Shown: positions 34,241 to 44,198, numbered from the stretch's first letter. The stretch: 64,000 nt of DNA from Neobacillus rhizophilus (GCF_018343535.1 NZ_JAGYPF010000002.1:398103-462102); one strand, 5' to 3'. Numbers and translations: made by a program. The notes: generated from the letters alone by a model not told the origin.

Positions 34241-35653
34241 ATGGGAATTATTTGGACAATTGTTATCGTTTATATGGCAGCCATGATTGGAATTGGATTA
34301 TATGCAAAAACAAAGGTCAAGGATAGTAACGATTATCACCTTGCTGGCCGTCGATTAGGTCCAATTATGCTTGCAGGGACATTGGCCGCAACTGAGATTG
34401 GCGGAGGAAGTTCTGTTGGTGTCGCCTCTAAAGCTTATGGTGATTGGGGGCTGTCTGCCGGCTGGTATGTAGTATCAGCTGGGATTGGTATATTACTAGT
34501 ATCTTTCGTGGCCCCTTATATGCGGAAGGCAATGGCGACAACTGTTCCGGAAATTATTGGCCGGAGATATGGTACAAGCAGTTATGCTATTTCTAGTTTC
34601 TTGTCTTTTGTAGCTTCAACTGCCTTGGCTGCAGTTCAAATTACAGCAACGGCATCAATTGTCCATATATTAACAGGTTTTAGTGTAACATGGGCAATTC
34701 TGATTGCAGGATTAGGGGTTGTGTTCTACACCTATCTAGGTGGAATGTGGAGTGTTACACTTACGGATTTTGTGCAATTTTTCCTTATTGTTTTTGGGTT
34801 TGCGATTGCCGTTCCCTTCGCCTTTCACAGTGCGGGAGGTGTAGACGCGGTTATGTCCAATCTGCCGAAGGAACAGTTAGGCTTTACCAAGATTGGATGG
34901 GGAACCATCATCGGGTTAACCATCATGTACTTTATGACCTTTTCAACCGGACAGGAAGCGGTACAGCGCTATTATTCCGCAAAAAATCAAAAAGTAGCCG
35001 TAACAGGTTCACTATTATGCGGCATCTTAATGACATTATATGCCTTCATTCCAGCTGTTCTTGGTTTAATTGCGTTAGCTGTGTTTCCAACAATTAATGC
35101 CAATGATGCATTGGCCACCGTTTCTGTTGAATTATTGCCGCCGCTTATTTCAGGGCTTCTCCTGTCAGGTGTTATTTCTGCAACATTGTCTAGTGCCTCT
35201 GGAAATTTACTTGCTGTAGCAAGTGTATTCGTAAAAGATATTTATCCAATTGTTACGAAGAAAGCCGTAGAATCTCATAAAGAGCTTAAATTAAGTAAAA
35301 TGCTTGTTGTTATCTCAGGTTTAGTGGCGGTTGGCATTTCTTTATTCAGCCAACAAATCATTCCGTTGCTTGTTTTTGCCTTTACTCTTCGTTCAACCGG
35401 TCCTTTTGCAGCATATCTACTAGGATTGGTATGGGATAAAGTTACACCAAAAGCCGGTTTGTACTCTATTATAGCAGGTACCGTTATCGGGCTCGGATGG
35501 CAGCTAGCAAAAGAACCATTCGGTATCATGGCTGTCATTGCCGGAAGCGTAGCCAGCTTATTAACCTTCTTGATCGTAAATAAAATCGAACTCAATAGAG
35601 GGGTCCCGGCAGCGCCTTCGGCGTATAATCAGGAGGATCAGTATACGGCATAG
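34241..35653 (+). CDS. Sodium:solute symporter (SSS) family transporter
   Basis: 470 aa, about 13 TM helices. SSS hallmarks are SNDYHLAGRRLG, TEIGGGSSVG, the GGMWSVTLTDFVQ segment and FSTGQEAVQRYYSAK. Last gene of the sigma-54 operon, so it is probably the uptake system for the substrate handled by the upstream enzymes. AAGGAGG site; a strong terminator follows. Confidence 0.9.
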   Translation: MGIIWTIVIVYMAAMIGIGLYAKTKVKDSNDYHLAGRRLGPIMLAGTLAATEIGGGSSVGVASKAYGDWGLSAGWYVVSAGIGILLVSFVAPYMRKAMATTVPEIIGRRYGTSSYAISSFLSFVASTALAAVQITATASIVHILTGFSVTWAILIAGLGVVFYTYLGGMWSVTLTDFVQFFLIVFGFAIAVPFAFHSAGGVDAVMSNLPKEQLGFTKIGWGTIIGLTIMYFMTFSTGQEAVQRYYSAKNQKVAVTGSLLCGILMTLYAFIPAVLGLIALAVFPTINANDALATVSVELLPPLISGLLLSGVISATLSSASGNLLAVASVFVKDIYPIVTKKAVESHKELKLSKMLVVISGLVAVGISLFSQQIIPLLVFAFTLRSTGPFAAYLLGLVWDKVTPKAGLYSIIAGTVIGLGWQLAKEPFGIMAVIAGSVASLLTFLIVNKIELNRGVPAAPSAYNQEDQYTA

Positions 35654-35721
35654 AGTGATATTGCAACTTGCTAACCATAATAAGGCAACTGTTCTTTTTA
35701 GTAGAGATTGGTATATTGATT

Positions 35722-35762
35722 CAAAAAAAACCAACAACCTTTCAAAGGTTGTTGGTTTTTAT
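35722..35762 (+). terminator. Bidirectional terminator
   Basis: AACCAACAACCTTT-CA-AAGGTTGTTGGTT flanked by A-run and T-run; serves the symporter operon and possibly the LCP gene from the other side. Confidence 0.88.
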
Positions 35763-35820
35763 TGTTAGGTGAGTGCTGGATTGGGAGGATCACCTTAATT
35801 CGAGCATTAATTACATTAGT

Positions 35821-36750
35821 TTAGTTAGAATTGCTTAACTCCAATTGTGATTTTAATTCGCTTTGCACCCTTTGTTTCTCTTCTGGAGCGACTAATCCAT
35901 AATAAATTTTGTTAATCTTTGTGCCTGTTTCTTTTATCTCGATTTGTTCAATGCTGTTTCCGGCCGTTTTATCATTTTTTTGAATGGCTGCCATTTGGTC
36001 AAAGGTTAAGTTTGTTTTGACATTTTTACCAAGTGCGGAAAAGATATCAGAGAAGTTTGTTAAGGTAGAAAGGCTGGCACCTTCTTTTATAACTGCCTGA
36101 ATGATTTGACGCTGCCTTTCTTGTCGTCCAAAGTCCCCTCTAGGGTCCTCGTGTCTCATCCTCGAATAACTTAACGCTTCATCCCCATTCAGAGTGATAT
36201 TTCCTTTTGCGAAATGGTATTGGCCGACAGTAAAGTCCAGGTCATTCTGAACCGTCACCCCGCCAACCGCATCAACAATGTCTTTAAAGCCTTCCATATT
36301 AATCTGGATATAATAATCAATCGGGATATCGAGAAAGTTTTCAACCGTATCCATTGCCATCGGTACTCCGCCGAATGCATAAGCATGATTGATCTTGTCC
36401 TCTTTTCCCTTGCCGACTATTTCAGTGCGTGTGTCACGCGGTATGCTTAACATTTTTACCGACTGTTTTTGTGGGTTTACAGCCAATACGATCATGGAGT
36501 CAGAACGACCTTTGTCACCTTGCCGTTCATCCACACCCAGCATTAAGACAGTAAATGGATCCTTCTTTACTTCAACTGGCTCTTGTCGTTTATCTGATTG
36601 TTTTCGTTCGATTGGCTGGTGCATGGTATCAACTGCGTTTTTAAACGATTTATATACTGAATAACTATAAATTCCGAATGATAGGAACAACACAAGAAGA
36701 GTGATGAGCGTAATTTTAACCCACTTTTTCTTCCTTTTTTGAGTTTTCAT
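35821..36750 (-). CDS. LCP-family (LytR-CpsA-Psr) cell-wall glycopolymer ligase
   Basis: 309 aa. One N-terminal TM (about 11-30), then the LCP domain: VLMLGVDERQGDKGRSDSMIV, SIPRDTRTEI with the two arginines that bind the polyprenyl pyrophosphate, DAVGGVTV and SYSRMRHEDPRGDFGRQERQRQ. It attaches wall teichoic acid or related polymers to peptidoglycan, outside the membrane. AAAGGAGG site. A decayed copy of its 3' end lies at 63001-63183. Confidence 0.92.
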   Translation of the reverse strand: MKTQKRKKKWVKITLITLLVLFLSFGIYSYSVYKSFKNAVDTMHQPIERKQSDKRQEPVEVKKDPFTVLMLGVDERQGDKGRSDSMIVLAVNPQKQSVKMLSIPRDTRTEIVGKGKEDKINHAYAFGGVPMAMDTVENFLDIPIDYYIQINMEGFKDIVDAVGGVTVQNDLDFTVGQYHFAKGNITLNGDEALSYSRMRHEDPRGDFGRQERQRQIIQAVIKEGASLSTLTNFSDIFSALGKNVKTNLTFDQMAAIQKNDKTAGNSIEQIEIKETGTKINKIYYGLVAPEEKQRVQSELKSQLELSNSN

Positions 36751-36893
36751 TTATGAAAACCTCCTTTTGTGAAATAACATTAGTCTTCCATTCTCTCACA
36801 CAATATATCTATTGTAACTATTAACTTATTTCCAAGAGACACATAGAGGTGGTTCTTGTGCCTCATCGGCAATTTCACTTTTACTTTCCAAAC

Positions 36894-37011
36894 TGAGGCA
36901 TGGGGACGGTTCTTTTGCCTCATTTTCAAATACTGATAACCTCCTATTTACATTTGCAGCTTCGTTTATAGCCTAAGCCATTTGAGACACTAGAACCGTC
37001 CCTCTGCATCA
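36894..37011. repeat. Paired 29-bp hairpin units (copy 2/2 of the 119-bp element)
   Basis: Left unit 36894-36922, arms TGAGGCA/TGCCTCA; right unit 36983-37011, arms TGAGACA/TGCATCA, inverted. About 118 bases, closely matching 26985-27103. A weaker partial unit (GGTTCTTGTGCCTCA) lies just left at 36850. The rest of this 390-base gap has no gene. Confidence 0.88.
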
Positions 37012-37140
37012 TCCCTGTTTGTCACTTTCATCGGAAAAGTATTGGTGATATCTCGATAAGAATAAATTTTCACTATGACAAAACAACTAATCTAATCTAT
37101 AATTAGTAAAAAAGTAACGCTTGTTCTACAGGAGGCCACC

Positions 37141-38625
37141 ATGAACACACTTAATAATGTTTTGGAAAGTGATATAAGGAGTATTTCAAACTATGTATCT
37201 GAATTTAATGATTCTTTAGGAAAGTTCAGGATGGAAGAAGAACTCCATAATTTAGACTTATCTCATAACTTACAATCTCTATCTAATGAAATTCATCAAT
37301 TACGGTTAGAATTAGTATCTCAAAATAAGAAAAGAAATGAAATATTACAAAATATAGAAGAAACGTTAAAAGCACCGAACAAAACGGAAGCAATGGAAAA
37401 CTTCGGGTTTGCTATGCGGTTAGTAGAAAGAGGTGCTATAGAACGTTCTATTGAATATTTCCAAAAAGCAATAGCCCTTAATCCATTACATTACCGATCT
37501 TATATTGGTATTTCACTGGCATATATAAAAATGAATAACTTTGAAAAAGCATTGGATTATGCGAATGAAAGTGTTCTTCATGCTCCTGATGGCGAGGAGT
37601 ATGACTTTTTAGGGTATTCCCATCAATTAATTTCCATGATCTATTACAATATGGGGAAATATCAGGAAGCACTACGATCAATCAAATTAGCAATCCGTTC
37701 AACTGAAAAGCCGGGATACTTATTTGATCATGCACGTTATGAGATGAAAACACGTAACTTAACAGATGGCATTCAACTATTAAAGCGTTCTATTGAAAGA
37801 GATCCAAAGCTTTTCGCTCTAGCAGCCATTGAAAAAGACTTTCTTTCTTATAAGGATGAAGTAGATAATTTTCTTATTTCCTTAAAGGAATATTTAAAAG
37901 ACGACGTGCTGAAAAAATTTGATTCTATTAAGCTCTTATCTATTCCTGATTCTAAAGAAATTTTAAGTCTTACAGATAAAGGAAAATACTTTTCCGACTT
38001 TTCTAATTTAGTGGATGAAAAGAGAGAAGAAATACATCAACTACTCTCTAAGATTTCTAAGTTACTTGAAAAAGATACATATGAAAGTTATCGGAAAGCT
38101 GATGAATATATCACCTCGGCTTCAAGATTAATTAACAAGTTTGAAACTTTACTTGGTGAACAACTTGCTAAAATAATAAATGATGTAGAAGCAAAAATAG
38201 AATCAAAATCAAAACAATTGAATAGCAATGAAACGAACCAAGAAAGATTAAAAAATGAGTATAAACAAATTAATGGTGAGTTTTGGAAAACACTTTTCAC
38301 TAATGGGAATATTTGGGGGTTAATAATATCAACTATCGTTTCGGTTTTCTTATTTACAGTAATGCCTCTTTTTGCTGGTTTTGTTGGAGTATTTGTGCTC
38401 GTTGGTATCTTTACTAGTATTCCTGTATTATCAAGGGCGTTAGAAGAAAAAAGTAGGAACGAAGAAAGAGTCAAACAATATATCCGTTCTAATAAAGTTA
38501 ATTCTCAAACGATTGCTAAGGAAATCTCCGAATTAAAAAATGAATTACCTCACATTAGGGAAGATGCAAATAAAATTAAAAACAAATTGATTTTCGTTTT
38601 AAACGCCCAGCAAGCTAAAGTTTAA
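37141..38625 (+). CDS. TPR and coiled-coil protein with C-terminal membrane hairpin
   Basis: 494 aa; I do not recognise a named family. Residues about 1-80 are coiled coil; about 85-215 hold three or more TPR repeats (AMRLVERGAIERSIEYFQKAIALNP, YNMGKYQEALRSIKLAIRS); about 245-385 are a second long coiled coil. Two adjacent TM helices (about 395-437, LIISTIVSVFLFTVMPLFAGF) and a basic coiled tail follow. It could be a membrane-tethered scaffold. Gene is AT-rich, free-standing, with AGGAGG 5 bases before the ATG. Confidence 0.7.
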   Translation: MNTLNNVLESDIRSISNYVSEFNDSLGKFRMEEELHNLDLSHNLQSLSNEIHQLRLELVSQNKKRNEILQNIEETLKAPNKTEAMENFGFAMRLVERGAIERSIEYFQKAIALNPLHYRSYIGISLAYIKMNNFEKALDYANESVLHAPDGEEYDFLGYSHQLISMIYYNMGKYQEALRSIKLAIRSTEKPGYLFDHARYEMKTRNLTDGIQLLKRSIERDPKLFALAAIEKDFLSYKDEVDNFLISLKEYLKDDVLKKFDSIKLLSIPDSKEILSLTDKGKYFSDFSNLVDEKREEIHQLLSKISKLLEKDTYESYRKADEYITSASRLINKFETLLGEQLAKIINDVEAKIESKSKQLNSNETNQERLKNEYKQINGEFWKTLFTNGNIWGLIISTIVSVFLFTVMPLFAGFVGVFVLVGIFTSIPVLSRALEEKSRNEERVKQYIRSNKVNSQTIAKEISELKNELPHIREDANKIKNKLIFVLNAQQAKV

Positions 38626-38636
38626 AGTAGAAAGGT

Positions 38637-38670
38637 CTAAGAGTTATGGCTATAAGCCAAGCTCTTTTTT
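38637..38670 (+). terminator. Terminator after the TPR gene
   Basis: AAGAGTTATGGC with GCCAAGCTCTT and TTTTTT; imperfect stem. Confidence 0.6.
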
Positions 38671-38762
38671 GTCGATGAGATTGTCAATCAGTCCATTAGT
38701 AGGTGATTTAGAATCTATAGTCTCATAGACGTGTAAAATACATTTAAGAGGGGATATAAAAA

Positions 38763-40922
38763 TTGATTGTGCTTTCGAAAAAGAAGAAAATCTTGACACT
38801 ACTTATAATAGCTACATTAATGATTACCTTGTTTTTTTTCAACGGTTCTCCTGTAGCGGCGCACGAGGCAAACATTTGTCCTCAGCCTTCCAAATCTACC
38901 GTATCTTCATCCGATGGGCCCACGCCGATTATTTTTGTTCACGGGATTAGAATGGACTCTACTAAATTAAGTTCAGAAGCCCCATCAGTCCATGCTTTTT
39001 TAAAGGAGCTAGAACAAACAGGAAACTACCATGTGGTTGGATTGAGCGACTCAAATGAGTCTTACTTTGCATATCACGATGAAAATGAAAAGTATAGCGA
39101 CGTTTCATTAGGTGGAAATAGCCTGCCTCATATTTCCACAAACGCAGAGGAACTGCATAAGGAAATCAAAAAGTGTTACGACCAATACGGCAAAAAAGTG
39201 GTTCTTTTCGGATATAGCATGGGAGCCTCCATCATCCGTGGGGAATTGGCCAGGTATGGAAAAGAAGATGCCAAGTATATTAAATTTGTCACCTTTTTAC
39301 ACGGGGTTCAGCAGGGATCCTGGCTGGCTCCTATTGGGGGCGGAATTGGGACAGGTGCAAAGGCGTTTGGACAAAGTTTCGAAATGACTTTTGAAAAACA
39401 ATACGGAAAAGTTGGGGGTAAGGTAGCGGAGTTTGCTGTGAAATCGATAGCAGATCATTCTCCTATAGATTTAAATGCTCCAGCTATAAGGGACCTTGCC
39501 CCAAAAAGCGAATGGTTCCAAACCACGAACAAAACGAATCCGCCTGAATCCATCCCTTATTACAATTTTTATGGAGATATTCATTTACAATATCCCATTA
39601 ATGTTCTTCCAGGGGGATTGTGGAATATTTCCGATGGAGCAGATGTCCCTATTGGGGATGGGGTCATTTTTCCAGGTACAGATACACCGACCGATACAGG
39701 TGATTTAGGTGGAACGAAGTTTAAGTTTAAAAAAGGAAATGAGTGGGCCAATCATGAAGATTTGCGTTTCAATGTTTCACTTGCTACGTTTTTATTAAGC
39801 ATAAGTAATAAATCAAAGGAATTTGTTTCCAATATTTCGGATAGCGGCTACCATCATACTGCAATCCTTGCGTCAGATTGGGGAAAGATTGATACAATTT
39901 CTGTCGGTGATGAAACCAATACAAGGGGTAACTTGTACGAAACCATGATGAATGTATTCAAAACAGAAGCTGAAAATGAGACTCCAACGGCTGCGGAAAC
40001 AAGAAACATCATTCAAAACCTTAAAAACGGCATCGTACAGACCTATCAGGACCATGTAAAAAAACATGAATGGGAAAATGTGCAGAATATGTCTAATTTT
40101 TCGATGATAAGGCCTCAGCTATTAAACTATGCTACTCAAAACTTTACTGACAGTGAATTGGAAAAAATTTCATCCAATTATTTCAAAGGCGGCGGCGATT
40201 ATGCCTATTTCCCTATTGATGATTTTGATGTTCGGTTTACAATCCATGAGCGTACTCCTTCTAAGATTGTTGCTTCCTCTATTGAATTCAAGAATGAAAT
40301 CATGGCAACGATGGATACGGTCTATTACACAGCAGTAAGAAAGAACGGGAAATGGGTATTGGATACGTGGAAATTCGTCGATTACAAAAATGAGCCGTTA
40401 AACCTAACGTGGTCGGAAATCAAGACGTATGCGAAAAAACATGGGCATGATGCCAAACTGGTCAAAGAGACATCCTATAAGGGTAAAAAGGTGTATATTG
40501 TCGATAACTATGTGGATTTTGACCACGTGATGATTTATGCAGAAAGCTCAGATTACGCACCTGTCCCGCCTGAAATAGAACCATCAGCGGCCAGCAACAG
40601 CCAGAGCCAACCAACCAATTCACCAACGGAGTATGCCGTGAACTATCAAATCACCACAAATGGAAAAGGGACTGCAAGTACTCCAAACGGCGGGACCCTT
40701 ACGTTAAAGGTGGGAGATACTATTAAAGTTACACGAACTGACCAACTTGATAGAAATGAATATTTTGAAAGGACGTTATTCGGCGGGGATGTCATGGAAT
40801 TAGTACAACCTGGTGAAGATGTTTTTATCATAAAAGCGACTAAATCAGGCCCTTCTTATATCAGCATTTTACCTCTGGATGAATGGGATCTTGAATATAA
40901 AATTAACATCATGGTTCAATGA
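38763..40922 (+). CDS. Secreted lipase-like alpha/beta hydrolase with C-terminal extensions
   Basis: 719 aa. A signal peptide (KKKKILTLLIIATLMITLFFF, cleavage after VAA near residue 33) precedes an alpha/beta hydrolase domain (about 50-330): IIFVHGIRM oxyanion strand, nucleophile elbow FGYSMGAS (Ser near residue 152). A middle region (about 400-580) looks NTF2-like (WVLDTWKFVDY), and a Ser/Pro/Gln linker (about 605-625) leads to a beta-rich C-terminal domain (GTLTLKVGDTIKV). Probably acts outside the cell on a lipid or ester. TTG start behind GAGGGG. The next gene, 44 bases on, is likely co-transcribed. Confidence 0.8.
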   Translation: MIVLSKKKKILTLLIIATLMITLFFFNGSPVAAHEANICPQPSKSTVSSSDGPTPIIFVHGIRMDSTKLSSEAPSVHAFLKELEQTGNYHVVGLSDSNESYFAYHDENEKYSDVSLGGNSLPHISTNAEELHKEIKKCYDQYGKKVVLFGYSMGASIIRGELARYGKEDAKYIKFVTFLHGVQQGSWLAPIGGGIGTGAKAFGQSFEMTFEKQYGKVGGKVAEFAVKSIADHSPIDLNAPAIRDLAPKSEWFQTTNKTNPPESIPYYNFYGDIHLQYPINVLPGGLWNISDGADVPIGDGVIFPGTDTPTDTGDLGGTKFKFKKGNEWANHEDLRFNVSLATFLLSISNKSKEFVSNISDSGYHHTAILASDWGKIDTISVGDETNTRGNLYETMMNVFKTEAENETPTAAETRNIIQNLKNGIVQTYQDHVKKHEWENVQNMSNFSMIRPQLLNYATQNFTDSELEKISSNYFKGGGDYAYFPIDDFDVRFTIHERTPSKIVASSIEFKNEIMATMDTVYYTAVRKNGKWVLDTWKFVDYKNEPLNLTWSEIKTYAKKHGHDAKLVKETSYKGKKVYIVDNYVDFDHVMIYAESSDYAPVPPEIEPSAASNSQSQPTNSPTEYAVNYQITTNGKGTASTPNGGTLTLKVGDTIKVTRTDQLDRNEYFERTLFGGDVMELVQPGEDVFIIKATKSGPSYISILPLDEWDLEYKINIMVQ

Positions 40923-40965
40923 CAAAGGATAAAGTAGCAACTAGAATCGAGAGGAGAAATAAGCG

Positions 40966-41427
40966 ATGAAAAAATGGTGGGTGGCTGCTATTTCTGCTGT
41001 TGTGTTAATAGCATTAGGAGCCACAGTATATTTTCTGTCATCCGATCACGGCGAAACGGCTAGCCAAAAATCCGTTTCGGCAAATGTTCAGAAAACAAAA
41101 ACGGATGATTCAGCTGCTGAGTTTGTGGATAGCGTAAAAGAGGCTTATGAAAAAAATGATTATACTGTTATCTATCAATCTCTGAGTAGTACTGTCACTA
41201 AAAATCTCACGTTGGAACAGTTCCTGCAAAGTAAACCAGAAGGATTGACAGTAGAGGATATTAAAGATAATGGGAAAGAATCTGTTAAAGAGGACGGTTC
41301 TTTTAAAGTATTAAAAAAACCCATTCGTATGAAAATTACTCAAAACGGACAGACCAAAACGATAAACACCAACTGGGTTTTTGTTTTAGAAAATGGTCAG
41401 TGGAAATTTGTTGGTTCAGACGAGTAA
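40966..41427 (+). CDS. Hypothetical exported protein with NTF2-like/MecA-N-like domain
   Basis: 153 aa: N-terminal TM/signal anchor (VAAISAVVLIALGATVYFL), a polar linker, then a domain with FVDSVKEAYEKNDYTVIYQSLS at its start and WVFVLENGQWKFVG at its end, the outline of NTF2-like MecA-N or DUF4878 domains. It is related in layout to the middle region of the lipase encoded just upstream. AGAGGAG site. A 29-bp hairpin unit begins 2 bases after its stop codon. Confidence 0.68.
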   Translation: MKKWWVAAISAVVLIALGATVYFLSSDHGETASQKSVSANVQKTKTDDSAAEFVDSVKEAYEKNDYTVIYQSLSSTVTKNLTLEQFLQSKPEGLTVEDIKDNGKESVKEDGSFKVLKKPIRMKITQNGQTKTINTNWVFVLENGQWKFVGSDE

Positions 41428-41429
41428 TG

Positions 41430-41458
41430 TGATGCATGGGGACGGTTCTCGTGTGTCA
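41430..41458. repeat. 29-bp hairpin unit
   Basis: Arms TGATGCA/TGTGTCA around TGGGGACGGTTCTCG. Starts 2 bases after the stop codon at 41427. Confidence 0.85.
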
Positions 41459-41546
41459 TTTCTAACATTGGCTAAGAGGCGCAAACAGTGATCGGTTATG
41501 GCTGGATCCATTTAGTTATTGTGGTAATCTCCCCAAGATGAACATA

Positions 41547-41636
41547 CTCTCAAAGAATAAAAGCCAACGATCCTTAAAACAGGGTGGTTGGCTTTATTCA
41601 TGAATGTTTCTCACGCCTTCATCCGCTCAGACAGGG
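41547..41636 (-). pseudogene. yvrJ 3'-end remnant with its terminator
   Basis: On the minus strand the bases encode LSERMKA and a stop (compare LPERMKG of yvrJ), then lead into the AAAGCCAAC…GTTGGCTTT hairpin seen after the intact gene. The rest of the gene is missing. Confidence 0.6.
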
Positions 41637-41685
41637 CTGGATTACAATCCCTTATTTAAGAAAAGAAATATTAAGAAACCTGACT

Positions 41686-42546
41686 CTACTGTTTTTCAGA
41701 TATATCTAAAATGGACGTATCGATCCATAATTCTTGACCTTTATTCTCGCCCTCAATTATTTTTACCAAGGCAAGGTCATTTGATTCTTTATCCATTTCT
41801 TTTATATGAATCAAGCTGTCCTTTGGAAGAAAGATCGTATCAACGTCTACTTCTTTCATTTCACCATTTTTCGTTTCGACATCCCCTGCGAAGATTAGCC
41901 CCGTCTCTGTTCGTACAGGTACAGGATCTATCATTTTATTTAATTTTTGATAATCCTTTAATGTTTTCGTACCTGATATATCATATTTCAATAAGTACAA
42001 ATCGCCAACTTTATAAGAAACGTCTTTCTTTTTGGTACCAACCAATTTAGTTGATGGTTCCTTATTACTGATATCATCAATGATCGCCTGTGCCTCTTTT
42101 GCATATTGTGAGCCTAGTTCATAGGGTTCGTCTAATAAACCGGTTCCTTGTTGGTAGGCATGGAGATACTCTAGATATTTTTCTATCGAAAGGTGATATA
42201 ACTCGATAATTTTTGTGTATTTCTCTGGTTCATAGTATTTAGGCACTTCTAAACCTTGTGCGATATCTTTATGCAAGTAAAGCAAACTTTCAAAAACAAC
42301 AGATTCTTTTTTTCCAGAATCCATTAACATTAAATCATCAGGAGAAGGCATCTTACTCTGAACATTTTCAATGTAACCCTCTATATAGCTATTAATATAC
42401 CGAGCAATACCATTTTCCTCAGAACTAATGTCGCTTTCCGTTACAGTGTCCGAGTTCGCTTCGGAATCAGATGATGAACCAGTCGAAGCTGCTGAACAAC
42501 CAGTTAATAGAAGGCCTGCCATCAGTAATGCGCATATTTTTTTCAT
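41686..42546 (-). CDS. Lipoprotein of unknown function
   Basis: About 286 aa. Lipoprotein signal MKKICALLMAGLLLTGCSAAS with the lipobox LTGC, a Ser/Asp-rich linker, a helical region (about 50-175; many Tyr/Glu/Lys) and a C-terminal beta-rich region (VGDLYLLKYD, GEMKEVDVDTIFLPKD). I do not recognise the family. Start is the ATG at 42546 after GGGAGG; five codons upstream are not needed. Anchored on the outer face of the membrane. Confidence 0.75.
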   Translation of the reverse strand: MKKICALLMAGLLLTGCSAASTGSSSDSEANSDTVTESDISSEENGIARYINSYIEGYIENVQSKMPSPDDLMLMDSGKKESVVFESLLYLHKDIAQGLEVPKYYEPEKYTKIIELYHLSIEKYLEYLHAYQQGTGLLDEPYELGSQYAKEAQAIIDDISNKEPSTKLVGTKKKDVSYKVGDLYLLKYDISGTKTLKDYQKLNKMIDPVPVRTETGLIFAGDVETKNGEMKEVDVDTIFLPKDSLIHIKEMDKESNDLALVKIIEGENKGQELWIDTSILDISEKQ

Positions 42547-42936
42547 CTTATGTCCTCCCACTTTTTCTTATATCTTTTTAAAATAAAAATCACTAGTTTT
42601 CGTATCTTTTATTTGACAGTTCCTTTTCCGCATTATGTAGATATTGATGGGCGTACACTCTCAAAAGCCCTTTAGTATTATATACCTAATAATTCGACAT
42701 TTGTGATAAAACGCATTAGAAATCTTATAAAAAGTTCGGGTGCAGCTGTCACCGCTCGGATATTGCTGGTGTTCAGACTTTTTGGATATGGCTCATAATG
42801 GAGCATCTGATGGTTAATTTGTCAGTTTATAATAGAAATTAAATACTATTCTATCTATTAGTTTCGACAAACTCCTTCTTTGGGCCTAATTATAATGAAT
42901 AATGGCTACATAATAAGGAATGAGGGAGGAAAAAAG
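42547..42936. other. Intergenic region without a gene
   Basis: Divergent spacer of about 390 bases; no gene, repeat or clear operator seen. Confidence 0.5.
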
Positions 42937-43677
42937 TTGAAAAGAATTTTGAAGCTGTTGCCGTTGCTTTTAGTTGTCAGTTTATTTTTTACAACTTCAG
43001 GATTTGCCAAGAGTGAAAATGCAAAAAAATCATTGGTTGCATTGGGTGATTCTATCCCATTTGGGTATGGGCTTACCGATAGTATGGATGAACCATCAAG
43101 AGATGCCTTTCCGTATTTAATTGGAGAAGCAGCCGACCTCCGCGTCCGCAACCTAGCTGTCCCAGGATGGAAGACATCAGACTTGTTGAATGCGCTAAAT
43201 CATGATCAAAAGTTCATTCAAGCGGTAAGTAAGGCAGATTATATTACGTTGAATATTGGCAGTAACGATTTGTTAAAGTCAATTAAAGACGCTTATGTGG
43301 CGAGCGGAGGAAATCTGGATAATGAGGCCATAATAAGATTAATTAATAGCCTTGGTCCATCTGCCCAAATTCTTCAACTAAATATTAGTTTAATTGTTGG
43401 AAAAATTAATGCGCTAAACCCTCATGCTAAAATAGTGCTATATAATTTTTATAATCCGTTTCTATTCCTTGGTGAATCACACCCAATTAATTTGTTAGGT
43501 AATCCTCTTATTCAGACTATCAATCATGCATTAGAGGGGTTAAACTATCCGAATTTAGCCATTGCCAATGCCTACGTTATAGGATTGAGTCCGTTTTACC
43601 TTTTACCAGGAGACATCCACCCGTCTCTTGCCGGGCATGAGTTGCTTGCAAATATTGGCTTAAACGCATTAAAGTAG
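42937..43677 (+). CDS. Secreted SGNH/GDSL hydrolase
   Basis: About 246 aa. Signal peptide (LKLLPLLLVVSLFFTTSGFA). SGNH blocks: VALGDSIPFGYGL (nucleophile Ser), NLAVPGWK (Gly), LNIGSNDLL (Asn), and GDIHPSLAGH (Asp and His). These secreted enzymes are esterases, lipases or deacetylases acting on lipids or wall sugars. TTG start at 42937, 6 bases after GAGGGAGGA. A terminator hairpin follows at 43699. Confidence 0.88.
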   Translation: MKRILKLLPLLLVVSLFFTTSGFAKSENAKKSLVALGDSIPFGYGLTDSMDEPSRDAFPYLIGEAADLRVRNLAVPGWKTSDLLNALNHDQKFIQAVSKADYITLNIGSNDLLKSIKDAYVASGGNLDNEAIIRLINSLGPSAQILQLNISLIVGKINALNPHAKIVLYNFYNPFLFLGESHPINLLGNPLIQTINHALEGLNYPNLAIANAYVIGLSPFYLLPGDIHPSLAGHELLANIGLNALK

Positions 43678-43698
43678 AATAATATTGTTAGTGACTAG

Positions 43699-43724
43699 GG
43701 CTGTTGAAGAAAATCAACAGCCTT
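43699..43724 (+). terminator. Intrinsic terminator
   Basis: GGCTGTTGA-AGAAAA-TCAACAGCC then TTATTT. Confidence 0.82.
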
Positions 43725-43805
43725 ATTTAATTTAGAATTTTTAAGAGGTATTGTTTACTATTTGTTGAATTACTAATATACAAAAAGTAAAAAGGTGGAA
43801 AGAAT

Positions 43806-44189
43806 ATGAATTCAACGGTTTCTCCAATTGCTTGTAAGGTAAATAATGTATTTATTCATGTTAGTGATTTAAAAAAATCTGCAGAATGGTACAGTGATTT
43901 ACTTGGGTTACCGTTTAATAAGGAAGAAGTTAATTCTCCTGTCTACAATGTCCCTGTAACTTCAGAAACCGGCCTTACTTTAGATGATCACACATTTGAC
44001 CCAGGCTTTAAATTGAAGCCTTCAAACCACGTTCTATTTAATTTCTTCGTCCAAGATATTGATGAAGCTTACCAGTTTATTAAAAATAAAGGGATAATAG
44101 TCGTTAAAGAAATAGAGCGCATAGGTGACTTTGCCTATTTTAATTTCAAGGACTTAGATGGCAATGTTTTAATGATCTGTAATTGTTAG
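43806..44189 (+). CDS. VOC-superfamily (glyoxalase/bleomycin-resistance fold) protein
   Basis: 127 aa: paired beta-alpha-beta-beta-beta modules, VNNVFIHVSDLKKSAEWYSDLLGLP at the start and FFVQDIDEAYQFIKNKGI and FNFKDLDGNVLMI in the second half. VOC proteins are small metal-dependent enzymes or binding proteins; substrate unknown. AAAGGTGG site; terminator follows. Confidence 0.85.
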   Translation: MNSTVSPIACKVNNVFIHVSDLKKSAEWYSDLLGLPFNKEEVNSPVYNVPVTSETGLTLDDHTFDPGFKLKPSNHVLFNFFVQDIDEAYQFIKNKGIIVVKEIERIGDFAYFNFKDLDGNVLMICNC

Positions 44190-44198
44190 ATGTTCTAC

